Shown here in pieces: positions 8,426 to 16,825 of a stretch of DNA of 64,000 nucleotides. Each line of letters opens with the position of its first letter. The stretch's first letter is position 1. The stretch comes from Filifactor villosus (GTDB lineage: Bacteria > Bacillota > Clostridia > Peptostreptococcales > Filifactoraceae). Position numbers and translations under genes: made by a program. The notes beneath the pieces were generated by a model. The model saw nothing but the letters and a program-made list of their open reading frames with translations. It did no database searches and was not told the DNA's origin. Location: contig NZ_JBHSHL010000009.1 in assembly GCF_042652965.1 (NCBI RefSeq), positions 6,890 to 70,889 of the forward strand, in the 5' to 3' direction.

Positions 8426-8564
8426 CATAGTATCTGGGTATGAATTTTATCCGTTGCTAAAATTTTGAAAGGAAAAGGGTGGTCATGCTATGTGTTGTAG
8501 CTCTCATTGTTTTTATAATTTCATAAAGAAATGATAAAATGATGGCATGGCTATGACTTTTTTT
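8426..8564 (+). ncRNA. Candidate small RNA (orphan promoter to long hairpin with U-run)
   Basis: The inferred transcript starts about 7 bases after the -10 box. It ends in a long imperfect hairpin, GTCAT-GCTATG (8482-8492) pairing with CATGGCTATGAC (8546-8557) with one bulge and an AU-rich inner stem, directly followed by seven T (8558-8564). Within it, a 13-codon frame (8485-8526, MLCVVALIVFIIS) follows GGAAAAGGGTGG and could be a tiny hydrophobic peptide. I see no match to tmRNA, RNase P RNA, SRP RNA or a riboswitch core. The 3' end could also be the second terminator at 8661-8685. Confidence 0.45.
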
Positions 8565-8660
8565 AGGCTGCACACCTTTTCGGTTGCAATTGAATAGGGC
8601 AAAAAATGCACTCTTATCTCTACGGGGATAGGTGTTTCTTGCTTTGAATTTGTTCTGAAA

Positions 8661-8685
8661 GTCGAGCTTTTATGCTCGGCTTTTT
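8661..8685 (+). terminator. Intrinsic terminator in a gene-free stretch
   Basis: GTCGAGC (8661-8667) pairs with GCTCGGC (8674-8680; one U-G pair) around TTTTAT, followed by TTTTT. No coding gene ends nearby, so it probably ends the orphan transcript from 8426 or a longer form of it. Confidence 0.75.
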
Positions 8686-8731
8686 CTATGCTCAAAATTT
8701 CAAGGAAGTGCCTTTCTCGATTGAAGTATTA

Positions 8732-8844
8732 TACTATTCTCCAATAGAAGTATGGATATATCCGTTTTTTTCAACCTTCGAAAAATCTCTTTAACTTCTA
8801 TGGTCACAGATTGTTTATATCCACAACTCAAAGGAAGAATAGTA
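8732..8844 (-). repeat. M1 short inverted-repeat element, copy b
   Basis: This 113-bp copy is in reverse orientation relative to copy a. It runs from TACTATTCTCCAATAGAAG to TCAAAGGAAGAATAGTA, with TTA on both sides (8729-8731, 8845-8847). The outer 9 bp are perfect inverted repeats and the next 25 or so are imperfect (both ends contain TGGATATA). Confidence 0.85.
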
Positions 8845-9000
8845 TTATACAAGAACCCGATCGAAATTTGGGAATATCCTCTCTGCAAAGAACTATCACT
8901 TCGGTATTTATAGATTGGACTCACTTTTATCAACCGTTAAAATTGAGGGAATTTAAACGGGTAGTAGTGTAAGATTGGGTTTTCCGACGGGGGCGAAGAT

Positions 9001-9084
9001 ATGGAACTTGCAGATTGCAAAAGTATATTGGAGATCGCAGAGCACAAGTCCTCGGTACAAATTCAAACGTGTAGTATAGAATAG
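9001..9084 (+). other. Possible 27-codon leader ORF upstream of cysK
   Basis: A short frame with ATG at 9001, ending at TAG 9082-9084, encodes two cysteines (MELADCKSIL..., ...QTCSIE). A GGGGGCGAAG stretch precedes it. It lies 49 bp upstream of cysK and could be a leader peptide, a gene fragment or chance. Nothing else is visible between the M1 copy and cysK. Confidence 0.2.
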
Positions 9085-9133
9085 AAATGCCATCGAAGGA
9101 AGAACGATATATAAAAAAGAAAAGGAGACCATT

Positions 9134-10057
9134 ATGTTATATCAAAATATTATGGACACAATAGGAAATACGCCTTTGGTAAAAATAAACGGGTTTAATG
9201 CGCACAGCAGGGCGGAGATCTATGTGAAGTTGGAGTTTTTTAATCCCGGAGGTTCGGTAAAAGATCGAATAGCTCTCAATATACTGTCCGAGATGGAACG
9301 AAGGGGAGAGTTGAAAAAGGGAGATACTATCATTGAACCGACCAGCGGAAACACGGGGATCGGTCTTGCTATGATCGCCGCTGCCAAGGGATACAGGGCA
9401 GTCTTTGTGATGCCGGCGACCATGAGTGAAGAGAGGAAGATGTTGCTTAGAGCCTACGGCGCGGAGTTGGTATTGACCGAAGGGGCAAAGGGAATGAAGG
9501 GAGCGATCGAAGAAGCACAAAGACTTGTTGAAGAAGAAGGTTATGTAATGATGAAACAGTTTGACAACCCCGACAACCTCAAGGCTCATCATAAGACGAC
9601 GGCGAAGGAGATCTTGGAAGACCTTCCCGAGATCGATGCCTTTGTTGCAGGAGTAGGTACGGGAGGTACGCTTACCGGAACGGCGCAGGTACTCAAAGAG
9701 CATAGGCAAGATATTCGGGTGATTGCCGTAGAACCTTCCTCTTCTCCGGTCTTGTCGGGCGGACAGGCCGGCCCTCATAAGATACAGGGAATCGGAGCGG
9801 GTTTCATCCCTTCCATTATGGACATGGGGATCGTGGACGAGATTACACAGGTGGAAAACGAGGAGGCTCTTGAATATGCACGAAGGGCCGCGGTGGAAGA
9901 AGGTATTTTGCTCGGTATCTCGGGCGGAGCCGCCTTCTTTGCTGCCTTGGAGACGGCAAAGAAACTGGGCAGAGGCAAAAAAATCGTGTTTCTTGCTGCC
10001 GATAACGGAGAACGCTATCTGTCCACGGATTTGTATCGACATTTGAGCGAGAAATAA
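9134..10057 (+). CDS. cysK: Cysteine synthase A (O-acetylserine sulfhydrylase)
   Basis: This is a 307-residue PLP enzyme that makes cysteine from O-acetylserine and sulfide. The PLP lysine lies in PGGSVKDRIA (about residue 41) and the substrate/phosphate loops are EPTSGNTGIGLA and GVGTGGTLTG. The N-terminal MDTIGNTPLVKI is typical. Full length. AAAGGAG upstream supports the start. cysE follows 84 bp later, giving the complete two-step serine-to-cysteine route. Confidence 0.96.
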   Translation: MLYQNIMDTIGNTPLVKINGFNAHSRAEIYVKLEFFNPGGSVKDRIALNILSEMERRGELKKGDTIIEPTSGNTGIGLAMIAAAKGYRAVFVMPATMSEERKMLLRAYGAELVLTEGAKGMKGAIEEAQRLVEEEGYVMMKQFDNPDNLKAHHKTTAKEILEDLPEIDAFVAGVGTGGTLTGTAQVLKEHRQDIRVIAVEPSSSPVLSGGQAGPHKIQGIGAGFIPSIMDMGIVDEITQVENEEALEYARRAAVEEGILLGISGGAAFFAALETAKKLGRGKKIVFLAADNGERYLSTDLYRHLSEK

Positions 10058-10141
10058 TGAACAAAGAGTTTGACGGACCAAAAGTTTGAGATTTCAATAT
10101 AAGGAGGAAGACGACCGGAGATGAAAGGGCAAGGAGGAGTT

Positions 10142-10708
10142 ATGAAAGCACAATGGAAGAAAGAAGGAACATCCTTTTTCGGCTCGGTATCCGATACGAT
10201 AAGGACTTATAGGGAAAAAGATCCCGCTGCGAGAAGTGCTTTGGGAATTCTGATCAATACTCCCGGACTTCATGCAGTATTGATGCATAAGTTGACTCAC
10301 TTGTTGTATAGGAGAAGATTGTATTTTATTTCGGGATTTTTGTCTCAGGTATCAAGGTTTTTCACAGGTATCGAAATTCATCCCGGAGCAAAGATAGGAA
10401 AAAGACTCTTCATCGATCACGGGATGAGTATTGTAATCGGAGAGACGGCGGAAATCGGAGACGATGTTACTTTGTTTCATGAGGTTACGTTGGGAGGAAC
10501 GGGAAAGGGAAGAGGCAAACGTCATCCCACCATAGGAAACAACGTCTTTCTCTCTGCAGGGGTCAAGGTGCTCGGGCCGATCACCATAGGAGATAACACC
10601 AAAGTCGGAGCCAATGCCGTCGTACTGGAGTCTCTGCCTATGAATGCGACAGCAGTAGGTATTCCCGCCAAAGTCGTAAAGCTCAATGGGATAAAGGTTG
10701 AAGGATGA
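10142..10708 (+). CDS. cysE: Serine O-acetyltransferase
   Basis: This 188-residue enzyme acetylates serine with acetyl-CoA, feeding CysK. A short helical N-terminal part is followed by a left-handed beta-helix of hexapeptide repeats (about residues 70-175: IHPGAKIGKRLFIDHGMSIVIGE, VTLGGTGKGRGKRHP, GANAVV). The active-site histidines lie in IDHGMS and FHEVTLGG. The ATG at 10142 is preferred over that at 10121 because AAGGAGG lies at the right distance. The upstream ATG would add MKGQGGV. It is the compact Firmicutes-type CysE. Confidence 0.94.
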   Translation: MKAQWKKEGTSFFGSVSDTIRTYREKDPAARSALGILINTPGLHAVLMHKLTHLLYRRRLYFISGFLSQVSRFFTGIEIHPGAKIGKRLFIDHGMSIVIGETAEIGDDVTLFHEVTLGGTGKGRGKRHPTIGNNVFLSAGVKVLGPITIGDNTKVGANAVVLESLPMNATAVGIPAKVVKLNGIKVEG

Positions 10709-10785
10709 GAACGACGGGCATAAGAAGCCGATGTTTGATTGTGGCTTATACGATCGCTGGAATAAACAAAAGCTTTGAATTATCA

Positions 10786-10814
10786 TTGTAAAAAAAATCC
10801 ATGTAGTTTATAAT
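10786..10814 (+). promoter_or_regulatory. Sigma-A promoter for cysS-mrnC
   Basis: TTGTAA (10786-10791) and TATAAT (10809-10814) are spaced by 17 bp, placing the transcript start about 30 bp upstream of the cysS start codon. The spacing is ideal and the -10 perfect. Confidence 0.7.
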
Positions 10815-10851
10815 AAAATAGATATGTAATAACACAGTAGAGGTGAAAACA

Positions 10852-12252
10852 ATGAGATTTTATAATACTCTTGCAGGAAAAAAAGAAGAATTCGTACCTC
10901 TTGAGCAAGGTAAGGTCAAGATGTATTCTTGCGGTCCGACGGTATACAACTATTTTCATATCGGAAATGCCCGCCCGTTTATCATCTTTGATACGCTTAG
11001 AACTTATCTGGAATACAGAGGATATGAGGTAACCTTTGTTCAGAACTTTACCGACGTGGATGACAAAATCATCAACCGTGCAAACGAAGAGGGAATCACG
11101 CCTCTTGAGGTTGCGAACAAGTATATTGAGGAATACTTCAAGGATGCGGACAAGCTGGGTATCAAGAGGGCAAGCGTTCATCCGAGGGTGACCGAATGTA
11201 TCGAGGATATTATAGAGTTTATCCGGGAACTGATCGACAAGGGTCACGCCTATGAGGTGGACGGAGATGTGTACTATGATACCAAGAGTTTTGACGAATA
11301 CGGCAAACTTTCCAAACAGAACATGGAGGAGCTGGAGGCCGGTGCAAGGATCGGTGTGGATGAGAGGAAAAACAATCCGACGGACTTCGCTCTTTGGAAG
11401 AAGAAAAAAGAAGGTGAGATCGGTTGGAACTCTCCTTGGGGAGAGGGTCGACCGGGATGGCATATCGAGTGTTCGGTCATGAGTCGCAAGTATCTGGGAG
11501 ATACGATAGACATTCATTCGGGCGGACAGGATCTGACCTTTCCTCACCACGAGAACGAGATTGCACAAAGTGAGGGTCGCTCAGGCGAAGTCTTCGCAAA
11601 TTATTGGCTGCACAACGGATATATCAATATCGACAATCAAAAGATGAGCAAGTCTTTGAACAACTTCTTTACGGTCCGCGAGATCATTGAGAAGGTCGAT
11701 CCGGAGGTCGTAAGGTTTTTCCTCTTGAGTGCCCACTATCGAAACCCTGTCAACTTCAGTCAGGAACTGCTTGATGCTTCGAAAAACGGGTTGAACCGTC
11801 TATATAATGCGAAGAACAAACTTTCCTTCCTCGTGGAGAAGGCGGAGGGAGCGATGACGGAGGATGAAAGAGGCAAAAAAGAAGAGGTCGAGGCTTTCCG
11901 TCATCAGTTTATTGAAGCGATGGACGATGATTTGAACACAGCGGACGGAATCACGGCGGTGTTTGAACTCGCCAAATATATCAACACCCATGCCAACGAG
12001 GGCAGCTCCAAGGAGTTTTTGGCCCTGATGAAAGATGTGTTTGAAGAGCTTACTGGAGTTTTGAACATTGTTCAAAAGGAGAGATCCGCCGATGTTGATG
12101 AGGCAAAGATCCTGGAGCTTATTGAACAGCGTAACTCCGCAAAGAAGGAGAAGAACTATCAGGAAGCGGACAGGATCAGAGATGAGCTTAAGGAGATGGG
12201 TGTGGAATTATTGGATACAAGGCAGGGGACTACATGGAAGAAAATCGACTAG
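10852..12252 (+). CDS. cysS: Cysteinyl-tRNA synthetase
   Basis: This 466-residue class I aminoacyl-tRNA synthetase has the HIGH-type signature FHIGNARP (about residue 34), KMSKSLNNF (about residue 265) and the zinc ligands starting at MYSCGPTVYNY with the later GWHIECSVM and HHENE segments. The ATG at 10852 is favoured, with GAGGTG six bases upstream. The GTG at 10843 is part of that site. Its 3' end overlaps mrnC by 19 bp. The neighbouring cysK-cysE pair makes the substrate. Confidence 0.96.
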   Translation: MRFYNTLAGKKEEFVPLEQGKVKMYSCGPTVYNYFHIGNARPFIIFDTLRTYLEYRGYEVTFVQNFTDVDDKIINRANEEGITPLEVANKYIEEYFKDADKLGIKRASVHPRVTECIEDIIEFIRELIDKGHAYEVDGDVYYDTKSFDEYGKLSKQNMEELEAGARIGVDERKNNPTDFALWKKKKEGEIGWNSPWGEGRPGWHIECSVMSRKYLGDTIDIHSGGQDLTFPHHENEIAQSEGRSGEVFANYWLHNGYINIDNQKMSKSLNNFFTVREIIEKVDPEVVRFFLLSAHYRNPVNFSQELLDASKNGLNRLYNAKNKLSFLVEKAEGAMTEDERGKKEEVEAFRHQFIEAMDDDLNTADGITAVFELAKYINTHANEGSSKEFLALMKDVFEELTGVLNIVQKERSADVDEAKILELIEQRNSAKKEKNYQEADRIRDELKEMGVELLDTRQGTTWKKID

Positions 12253-12647
12253 CAGTGCGCGACTTTCCCTTGAATCAGGTCAATCCTATCAACCTCGCAT
12301 TTATGGGTGACGGGGTCTATGAGATCTATGTGAGAGAGCATATTGTAAGAACTTTCCCGACCTTGAAGATTCACGAAATCCATCGGAAGGCGGTGGCCTT
12401 TGTCAAGGCGGAGAGCCAGGCAAACGTGATCCGAACTCTTATGGATAGGAATATACTGACACAGGAGGAGAGGGATTGGGTCAGAAGAGGGAGGAACCAA
12501 CACTCGATGGCTCCCAAGAATGCGAGCATATCGGATTATCGCTATGCGACCGGTCTGGAGACTCTCGTCGGATATTTGTATCTAAGCGGACAGCACGAGC
12601 GTGTGGAAGAATTGATCGGTTATGCGATCCAAATAGTAGAAGAGTAA
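12234..12647 (+). CDS. mrnC: Mini-ribonuclease III (23S rRNA maturation)
   Basis: This 137-residue protein consists of an RNase III catalytic domain without the double-stranded-RNA-binding domain, as in MrnC, which trims 23S rRNA precursors in Firmicutes. The catalytic box is NLAFMGDGVYEIYVREH (about residues 19-35) and the second acidic motif is YRYATGLETLVGYLYL. It overlaps the end of cysS, the same order as in Bacillus and many clostridia, indicating translational coupling. Confidence 0.94.
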   Translation: MEENRLAVRDFPLNQVNPINLAFMGDGVYEIYVREHIVRTFPTLKIHEIHRKAVAFVKAESQANVIRTLMDRNILTQEERDWVRRGRNQHSMAPKNASISDYRYATGLETLVGYLYLSGQHERVEELIGYAIQIVEE

Positions 12648-12655
12648 GAAGTCAA

Positions 12656-12685
12656 GGGGCCTATCACTGAATTTAGGCTCCTTTT
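12656..12685 (+). terminator. Terminator after mrnC
   Basis: GGGGCCTA (12656-12663) pairs with TAGGCTCC (12674-12681; one G-U) and is followed by TTTT. It lies between mrnC and pth, so pth-mfd may be partly separate from cysS-mrnC. Confidence 0.6.
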
Positions 12686-12702
12686 GGCGTGGGAGGATGA
12701 CA

Positions 12703-13263
12703 ATGTATATTATTGTAGGGCTGGGAAACCCCGGCTCAAAGTATGAGGGAACAAGACATAACATCGGTTTTTTGACAGTGGACGAACTTTCGAGAAGACA
12801 TCAGATAAAGGTAAACAAATTGAAGTTTAAGGCATCGATCGGAGAAGGAAGAATAGGAGGCGAAAAAATCATCCTTGTCAAGCCTCAGACCTATATGAAT
12901 TTGAGCGGTCAGTCTGTAAGAGAAGTGATGGACTTCTACAAGGTTTCTCATGACAAGTTGTTTGTTATCTACGATGACATCGACTTGCAGGTAGGGCAGC
13001 TCAGGATCCGCAAACAGGGAAGTTCCGGAACTCACAATGGAATGAGAAATATCATCTACCTCTGCGGATACGATGACTTTCCGAGGTTTCGAATAGGGAT
13101 ATCGGGAGAACATCGCAGGGCGAATCTGGCGGATTATGTTACTTCCAACTTCTCCAAAGACGAGATCCCTGCTGTTGCCGAATCGATCGAGCGATGTGCG
13201 GATGCGATCGAGACGGCGATCAGGGAGAAGATCGATGCGGCAATGAATCGGTTTAACGGATAG
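12703..13263 (+). CDS. pth: Peptidyl-tRNA hydrolase
   Basis: This 186-residue enzyme releases tRNA from stalled peptidyl-tRNA. Characteristic motifs are VGLGNPGSKYEGTRHNIGF with the catalytic His near residue 20, KPQTYMNLSG, and a conserved YDDIDLQVGQLRIRKQGSSG segment around residues 90-110. The ATG at 12703 is chosen because GGGAGG lies six bases upstream. The ATG at 12697 touches that site. It precedes mfd by 9 bp, the classical pth-mfd pair. Confidence 0.95.
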   Translation: MYIIVGLGNPGSKYEGTRHNIGFLTVDELSRRHQIKVNKLKFKASIGEGRIGGEKIILVKPQTYMNLSGQSVREVMDFYKVSHDKLFVIYDDIDLQVGQLRIRKQGSSGTHNGMRNIIYLCGYDDFPRFRIGISGEHRRANLADYVTSNFSKDEIPAVAESIERCADAIETAIREKIDAAMNRFNG

Positions 13264-13272
13264 GAGGCAACC

Positions 13273-16200
13273 ATGGAAGAACTTCATTCGATATCACAGC
13301 ATATTCTCTCCTTCCATCAGATTGATGAAGCGGTTTGGAAGGCAAATTTTCCTATAAGCATCTACGGGTTTCTGCCTAACCAAAAACTCTTTCATCTCGC
13401 CTATCTCAATCGCAAAAGAAGGCAGGGCCTCATCTATATTATGGCAACCGGGAAGGAGGCTCAGGAGGCGGTCAGTGTACTTGAGAAACAGGGATTAAGA
13501 GTCGTTTACTTCGAATCCGAGCCCATCTTGTTCTACCACATCGATGCACGAGACAATCAAAAACAGGCAAACACGCTTTCCTCCTTGAACAAGGTCTTGG
13601 AAGGAGATTATGATGTAGCGGTCTTCTCCTGCGAAGAGTTGCTTCGAAAGTATATGGAGCCACAGAGTTTTTTGAACAGAAAGCTCTCTCTCCAAAGAGG
13701 GAGGAGCTATGACAGGGATGAGCTGGTTCAAGCCCTGATCTCCATCGGATATGTGAGAGAGTACAGGGTGGAGGGTATAGGACAGTTTGCCCTGAGGGGA
13801 AGTATCCTTGATATCTACTCTCCCTCAATGGAACATCCTTGTAGGATCGAGTTCTTTGATGATGAGGTGGACTCCATCCGTGAATTTGATCCCATCAGTC
13901 AAAAGTCGATCCAAAATAGGGAAGAAGTCGATATCGTGCCCGCTCTTCTTCATCTCTATACGCAGGATATGAAGCTGCCTGTCTTCAAAACCAAGAACGA
14001 AGAGCTCCTTCAAGAGATCGAACATCTCAAGGTGGAGAGTTATTTTGAAGGCCTTTATAAATACGCGGATATTTTGTATGCGAAGAAGGCATCCTGCCTT
14101 CTTGACTACTTTAGGGAGGACGACCTCATCATTCTCTCGGACTCCAACCGTGTCATGGAACGCCTGGAAAATGAAGCGGAGCTCTTTGCCACTGATTTTA
14201 AAGATGCGTTGGAACGCGATGAAGCTCTCAAGCAGTTCGGAGCCATGTTGTTTTCCAAGAGTTTTGTCGAACAACTTCTGCAAGATAAGAGGCTTCTTCT
14301 ACATTCCTACCTCGCCAAGAGGTTGATCTATTTCAAATCCAAGGCTCTTATTCAGGCAGAGACGAGGGAGAGTCTCTCTTTTCAAGGGAGGATCAACGAC
14401 TTTGTCGATGAGGTCCGATACCTTCTGAAGGAAGGTTATACGGTCCTGATCTTGGACGATAACGAAAACAGTTATGATAATATACGCAGGAAACTCTTGG
14501 ATAGCGAGGTCGCCCTTGAAAGTCTGGGTGAACACGGTAAGTATTGCCCTGATGAACCGAAGGTTTATATGTCTCGTGTTTTTTTGGAAGAAGGATTTTT
14601 GTTCACCGACTCCAAACTCGCCTTCTATACGGGCAACGACATCTTCCGTGTGATCAAACGCAAAAGAAAGAAGACCGAGAAGAAGTATGAAGGCACGAAG
14701 ATTGAGAACTTCATCGAATTGAAGCCGGGGGACTACGTCGTTCACGAGGCCTATGGAGTAGGACAGTTTATCGAAGTCAAACAAAAGGAGTTTGACGGGA
14801 TAAGAAAGGACTATATCAAGATCGCTTACTACGGGGGAGACAGCCTCTACGTTCCTCTGGAGCAGATGGACAAGGTACAGAGTTTTGTCGGATCGGGGGC
14901 GGGCGATGCTTACCGGTTGAGTAAGTTGGGCTCCTCCGAATGGAAGAAGTCAAAGGCCAAGACCAAGAGAGAGTTGGAAGAGATCGCGGAAGATCTCGTA
15001 AAACTCTATGCAATCAGAGAAAACGAGAAAGGTCATGCCTTCGACCCCGACACCCCTTGGCAGAGAGAGTTCGAAAACGAGTTTCCCTATGAAGAAACCG
15101 AAGATCAGCTCAAGGCCATTGAAGAGGTCAAGAGGGATATGGAAAAAGACAGGGTCATGGACAGACTGGTCTGCGGAGATGTTGGCTATGGCAAGACCGA
15201 GGTTGCGATCAGGGCGATCTTCAAGGCCTGCATGGAGTCCAAGCAGGTGGTCTTTTTGGTTCCTACGACGATCTTGGCACAGCAACATTACATCACACTC
15301 AAGAACCGATTTGAGCACTACCCGATCAAGATCGGGCTCGTCAGCCGTTTTAGAAGCAAGAAGGAAGTCGAAGAGACCTTTAAGGGTCTGGCAAAAGGCT
15401 TGATCGATGTCGTTGTCGGCACGCATAAGATCCTTTCGGACAAAATCAAATACAAGGACTTGGGCCTTATCGTCGTCGATGAAGAACAACGCTTTGGAGT
15501 AAAACAAAAAGAAGCCATCAAAAAACTTCGGACAAACATCGACTGCCTCACGCTTTCGGCGACCCCCATTCCGCGGACCTTGCACCTGTCCTTGTCCGGA
15601 ATCCGCGAGATGAGTGTTTTGAATGAGCCGCCTCAGGAGCGTCGTCCGATCGCAACCTATGTGACCGAAGCCAAGAGCGGGATCATTGCCGATGCCATTG
15701 AGAGAGAGTTGGCACGTGGAGGTCAGGTCTTCTTCGTCTACAATCGGGTCGAAACCATCGAAAAGATCCATCGTCTGCTCTCCGAACTCGTTCCCGATGC
15801 GTCTATCGCGGTCGCTCACGGTCAGATGACACCGGCAAAGCTGGAGAATATTATGATAGATTTCCTGAACAAGGAGTACGACGTCCTGCTTTCGACGACC
15901 ATCGTTGAAACAGGGATGGACATCTCCAATGCCAATACGATGATTGTCTACGATGCCGACAAGATGGGTCTTTCTCAGCTTTATCAGCTGAGGGGGCGGG
16001 TCGGACGTTCCTCCAGGCAGGGATATGCCTACTTTATGTACGAGAAGGATAAGGTCTTGACCGAGATCGCGGAAAAACGACTCAAGACCATCAAGGAGTT
16101 TACCCAATTCGGAGCGGGATTTAAGGTGGCGATGAAGGATCTGGAGATACGGGGAGCGGGCAGTCTGCTCGGAGAAAAGCAGTCGGGTCATATTGCCAAC

Positions 16201-16656
16201 ATCGGATATGAACTCTATATCAGGATGTTGGATGAGGCCATCCGAAAGTACAAGGGAGAAGAGGTGGAAGAAAAAATCGAAACCGAGCTTCACTTTCAGA
16301 CGAACGCGTACATCCCCAACCACTATATTGAAGAAGAAATGGAAAAGATTGATATCTACAAGAAGATCGCGACCATAGAATCTCGTGAAGACTATGATGA
16401 GCTTTTCGATGAGCTCATCGACAGGTTTGCCGATGTGCCTCAGGCGGTCATCAACCTGATGAACATCGCCTATCTGAGATCGATTGCCTCCAAGTGCCAT
16501 ATCATAAAAATCTACGAAAGAAACAAAATGGTCTACTTTGTGGGAAGGGAAAACAAGATCATGGCAAAAAAAGCATTTCAAGGGAAAACCGATGATGCTT
16601 TGATAGGAGATATAGTAACGTTTCTGGAACACTTTCAACAAGCTCCGGCTATGTAA
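13273..16656 (+). CDS. mfd: Transcription-repair coupling factor
   Basis: This 1127-residue SF2 translocase removes RNA polymerase stalled at DNA lesions and recruits UvrA. The N-terminal UvrB-like module spans about residues 1-340 (RGSILDIYSPS). The CarD-like RNA polymerase interaction domain lies near 480-550 (GDYVVHEAYGVGQF). The helicase motor has Walker A GDVGYGKTE (about 635) and DEEQRFG (about 735), followed by SATPIPRTL and the TRG region (QLRGRVGRSSRQGYAYF). A TRCF C-terminal domain closes the protein. GGAGG is at normal distance. Full length and intact. Confidence 0.97.
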   Translation: MEELHSISQHILSFHQIDEAVWKANFPISIYGFLPNQKLFHLAYLNRKRRQGLIYIMATGKEAQEAVSVLEKQGLRVVYFESEPILFYHIDARDNQKQANTLSSLNKVLEGDYDVAVFSCEELLRKYMEPQSFLNRKLSLQRGRSYDRDELVQALISIGYVREYRVEGIGQFALRGSILDIYSPSMEHPCRIEFFDDEVDSIREFDPISQKSIQNREEVDIVPALLHLYTQDMKLPVFKTKNEELLQEIEHLKVESYFEGLYKYADILYAKKASCLLDYFREDDLIILSDSNRVMERLENEAELFATDFKDALERDEALKQFGAMLFSKSFVEQLLQDKRLLLHSYLAKRLIYFKSKALIQAETRESLSFQGRINDFVDEVRYLLKEGYTVLILDDNENSYDNIRRKLLDSEVALESLGEHGKYCPDEPKVYMSRVFLEEGFLFTDSKLAFYTGNDIFRVIKRKRKKTEKKYEGTKIENFIELKPGDYVVHEAYGVGQFIEVKQKEFDGIRKDYIKIAYYGGDSLYVPLEQMDKVQSFVGSGAGDAYRLSKLGSSEWKKSKAKTKRELEEIAEDLVKLYAIRENEKGHAFDPDTPWQREFENEFPYEETEDQLKAIEEVKRDMEKDRVMDRLVCGDVGYGKTEVAIRAIFKACMESKQVVFLVPTTILAQQHYITLKNRFEHYPIKIGLVSRFRSKKEVEETFKGLAKGLIDVVVGTHKILSDKIKYKDLGLIVVDEEQRFGVKQKEAIKKLRTNIDCLTLSATPIPRTLHLSLSGIREMSVLNEPPQERRPIATYVTEAKSGIIADAIERELARGGQVFFVYNRVETIEKIHRLLSELVPDASIAVAHGQMTPAKLENIMIDFLNKEYDVLLSTTIVETGMDISNANTMIVYDADKMGLSQLYQLRGRVGRSSRQGYAYFMYEKDKVLTEIAEKRLKTIKEFTQFGAGFKVAMKDLEIRGAGSLLGEKQSGHIANIGYELYIRMLDEAIRKYKGEEVEEKIETELHFQTNAYIPNHYIEEEMEKIDIYKKIATIESREDYDELFDELIDRFADVPQAVINLMNIAYLRSIASKCHIIKIYERNKMVYFVGRENKIMAKKAFQGKTDDALIGDIVTFLEHFQQAPAM

Positions 16657-16745
16657 GCAAGTTATTCTGAAAAAACGCATTTCAGAACAAAAATAGGAAA
16701 GACGATTACAAGATGGTAACATTTGGGAAGATTTGATAAAAAATA

Positions 16746-16774
16746 TTCTTAAATCTTGCAAAAGGTGATATAAT
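16746..16774 (+). promoter_or_regulatory. Probable sigma-A promoter for the PrsA-like gene
   Basis: TTCTTA (16746-16751), a 17-bp spacer and a perfect TATAAT (16769-16774) lie about 50 bp upstream of the GTG start. The -35 is weak. Confidence 0.55.
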
Positions 16775-16825
16775 AGTTAAGATTGAAATAGAAGAACAAA
16801 AATAAGATATAGGAGATGAAGCAGA

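Noticed and set aside
8461..8495. Possible T-box (AGGGTGG) upstream of cysK
   Set aside because: The sequence reads AAGGGTGGTCATGC and lacks the ACCGCG part of the T-box consensus; no stem I features were seen and cysK is 640 bp away.
9137..10081. 314-codon minus-strand ORF opposite cysK
   Set aside because: Shadow frame; cysK on the plus strand is complete and conserved.
14950..16761. 603-codon minus-strand ORF opposite mfd
   Set aside because: Antisense shadow of a highly biased coding gene; the sense strand encodes an intact Mfd with all motifs.
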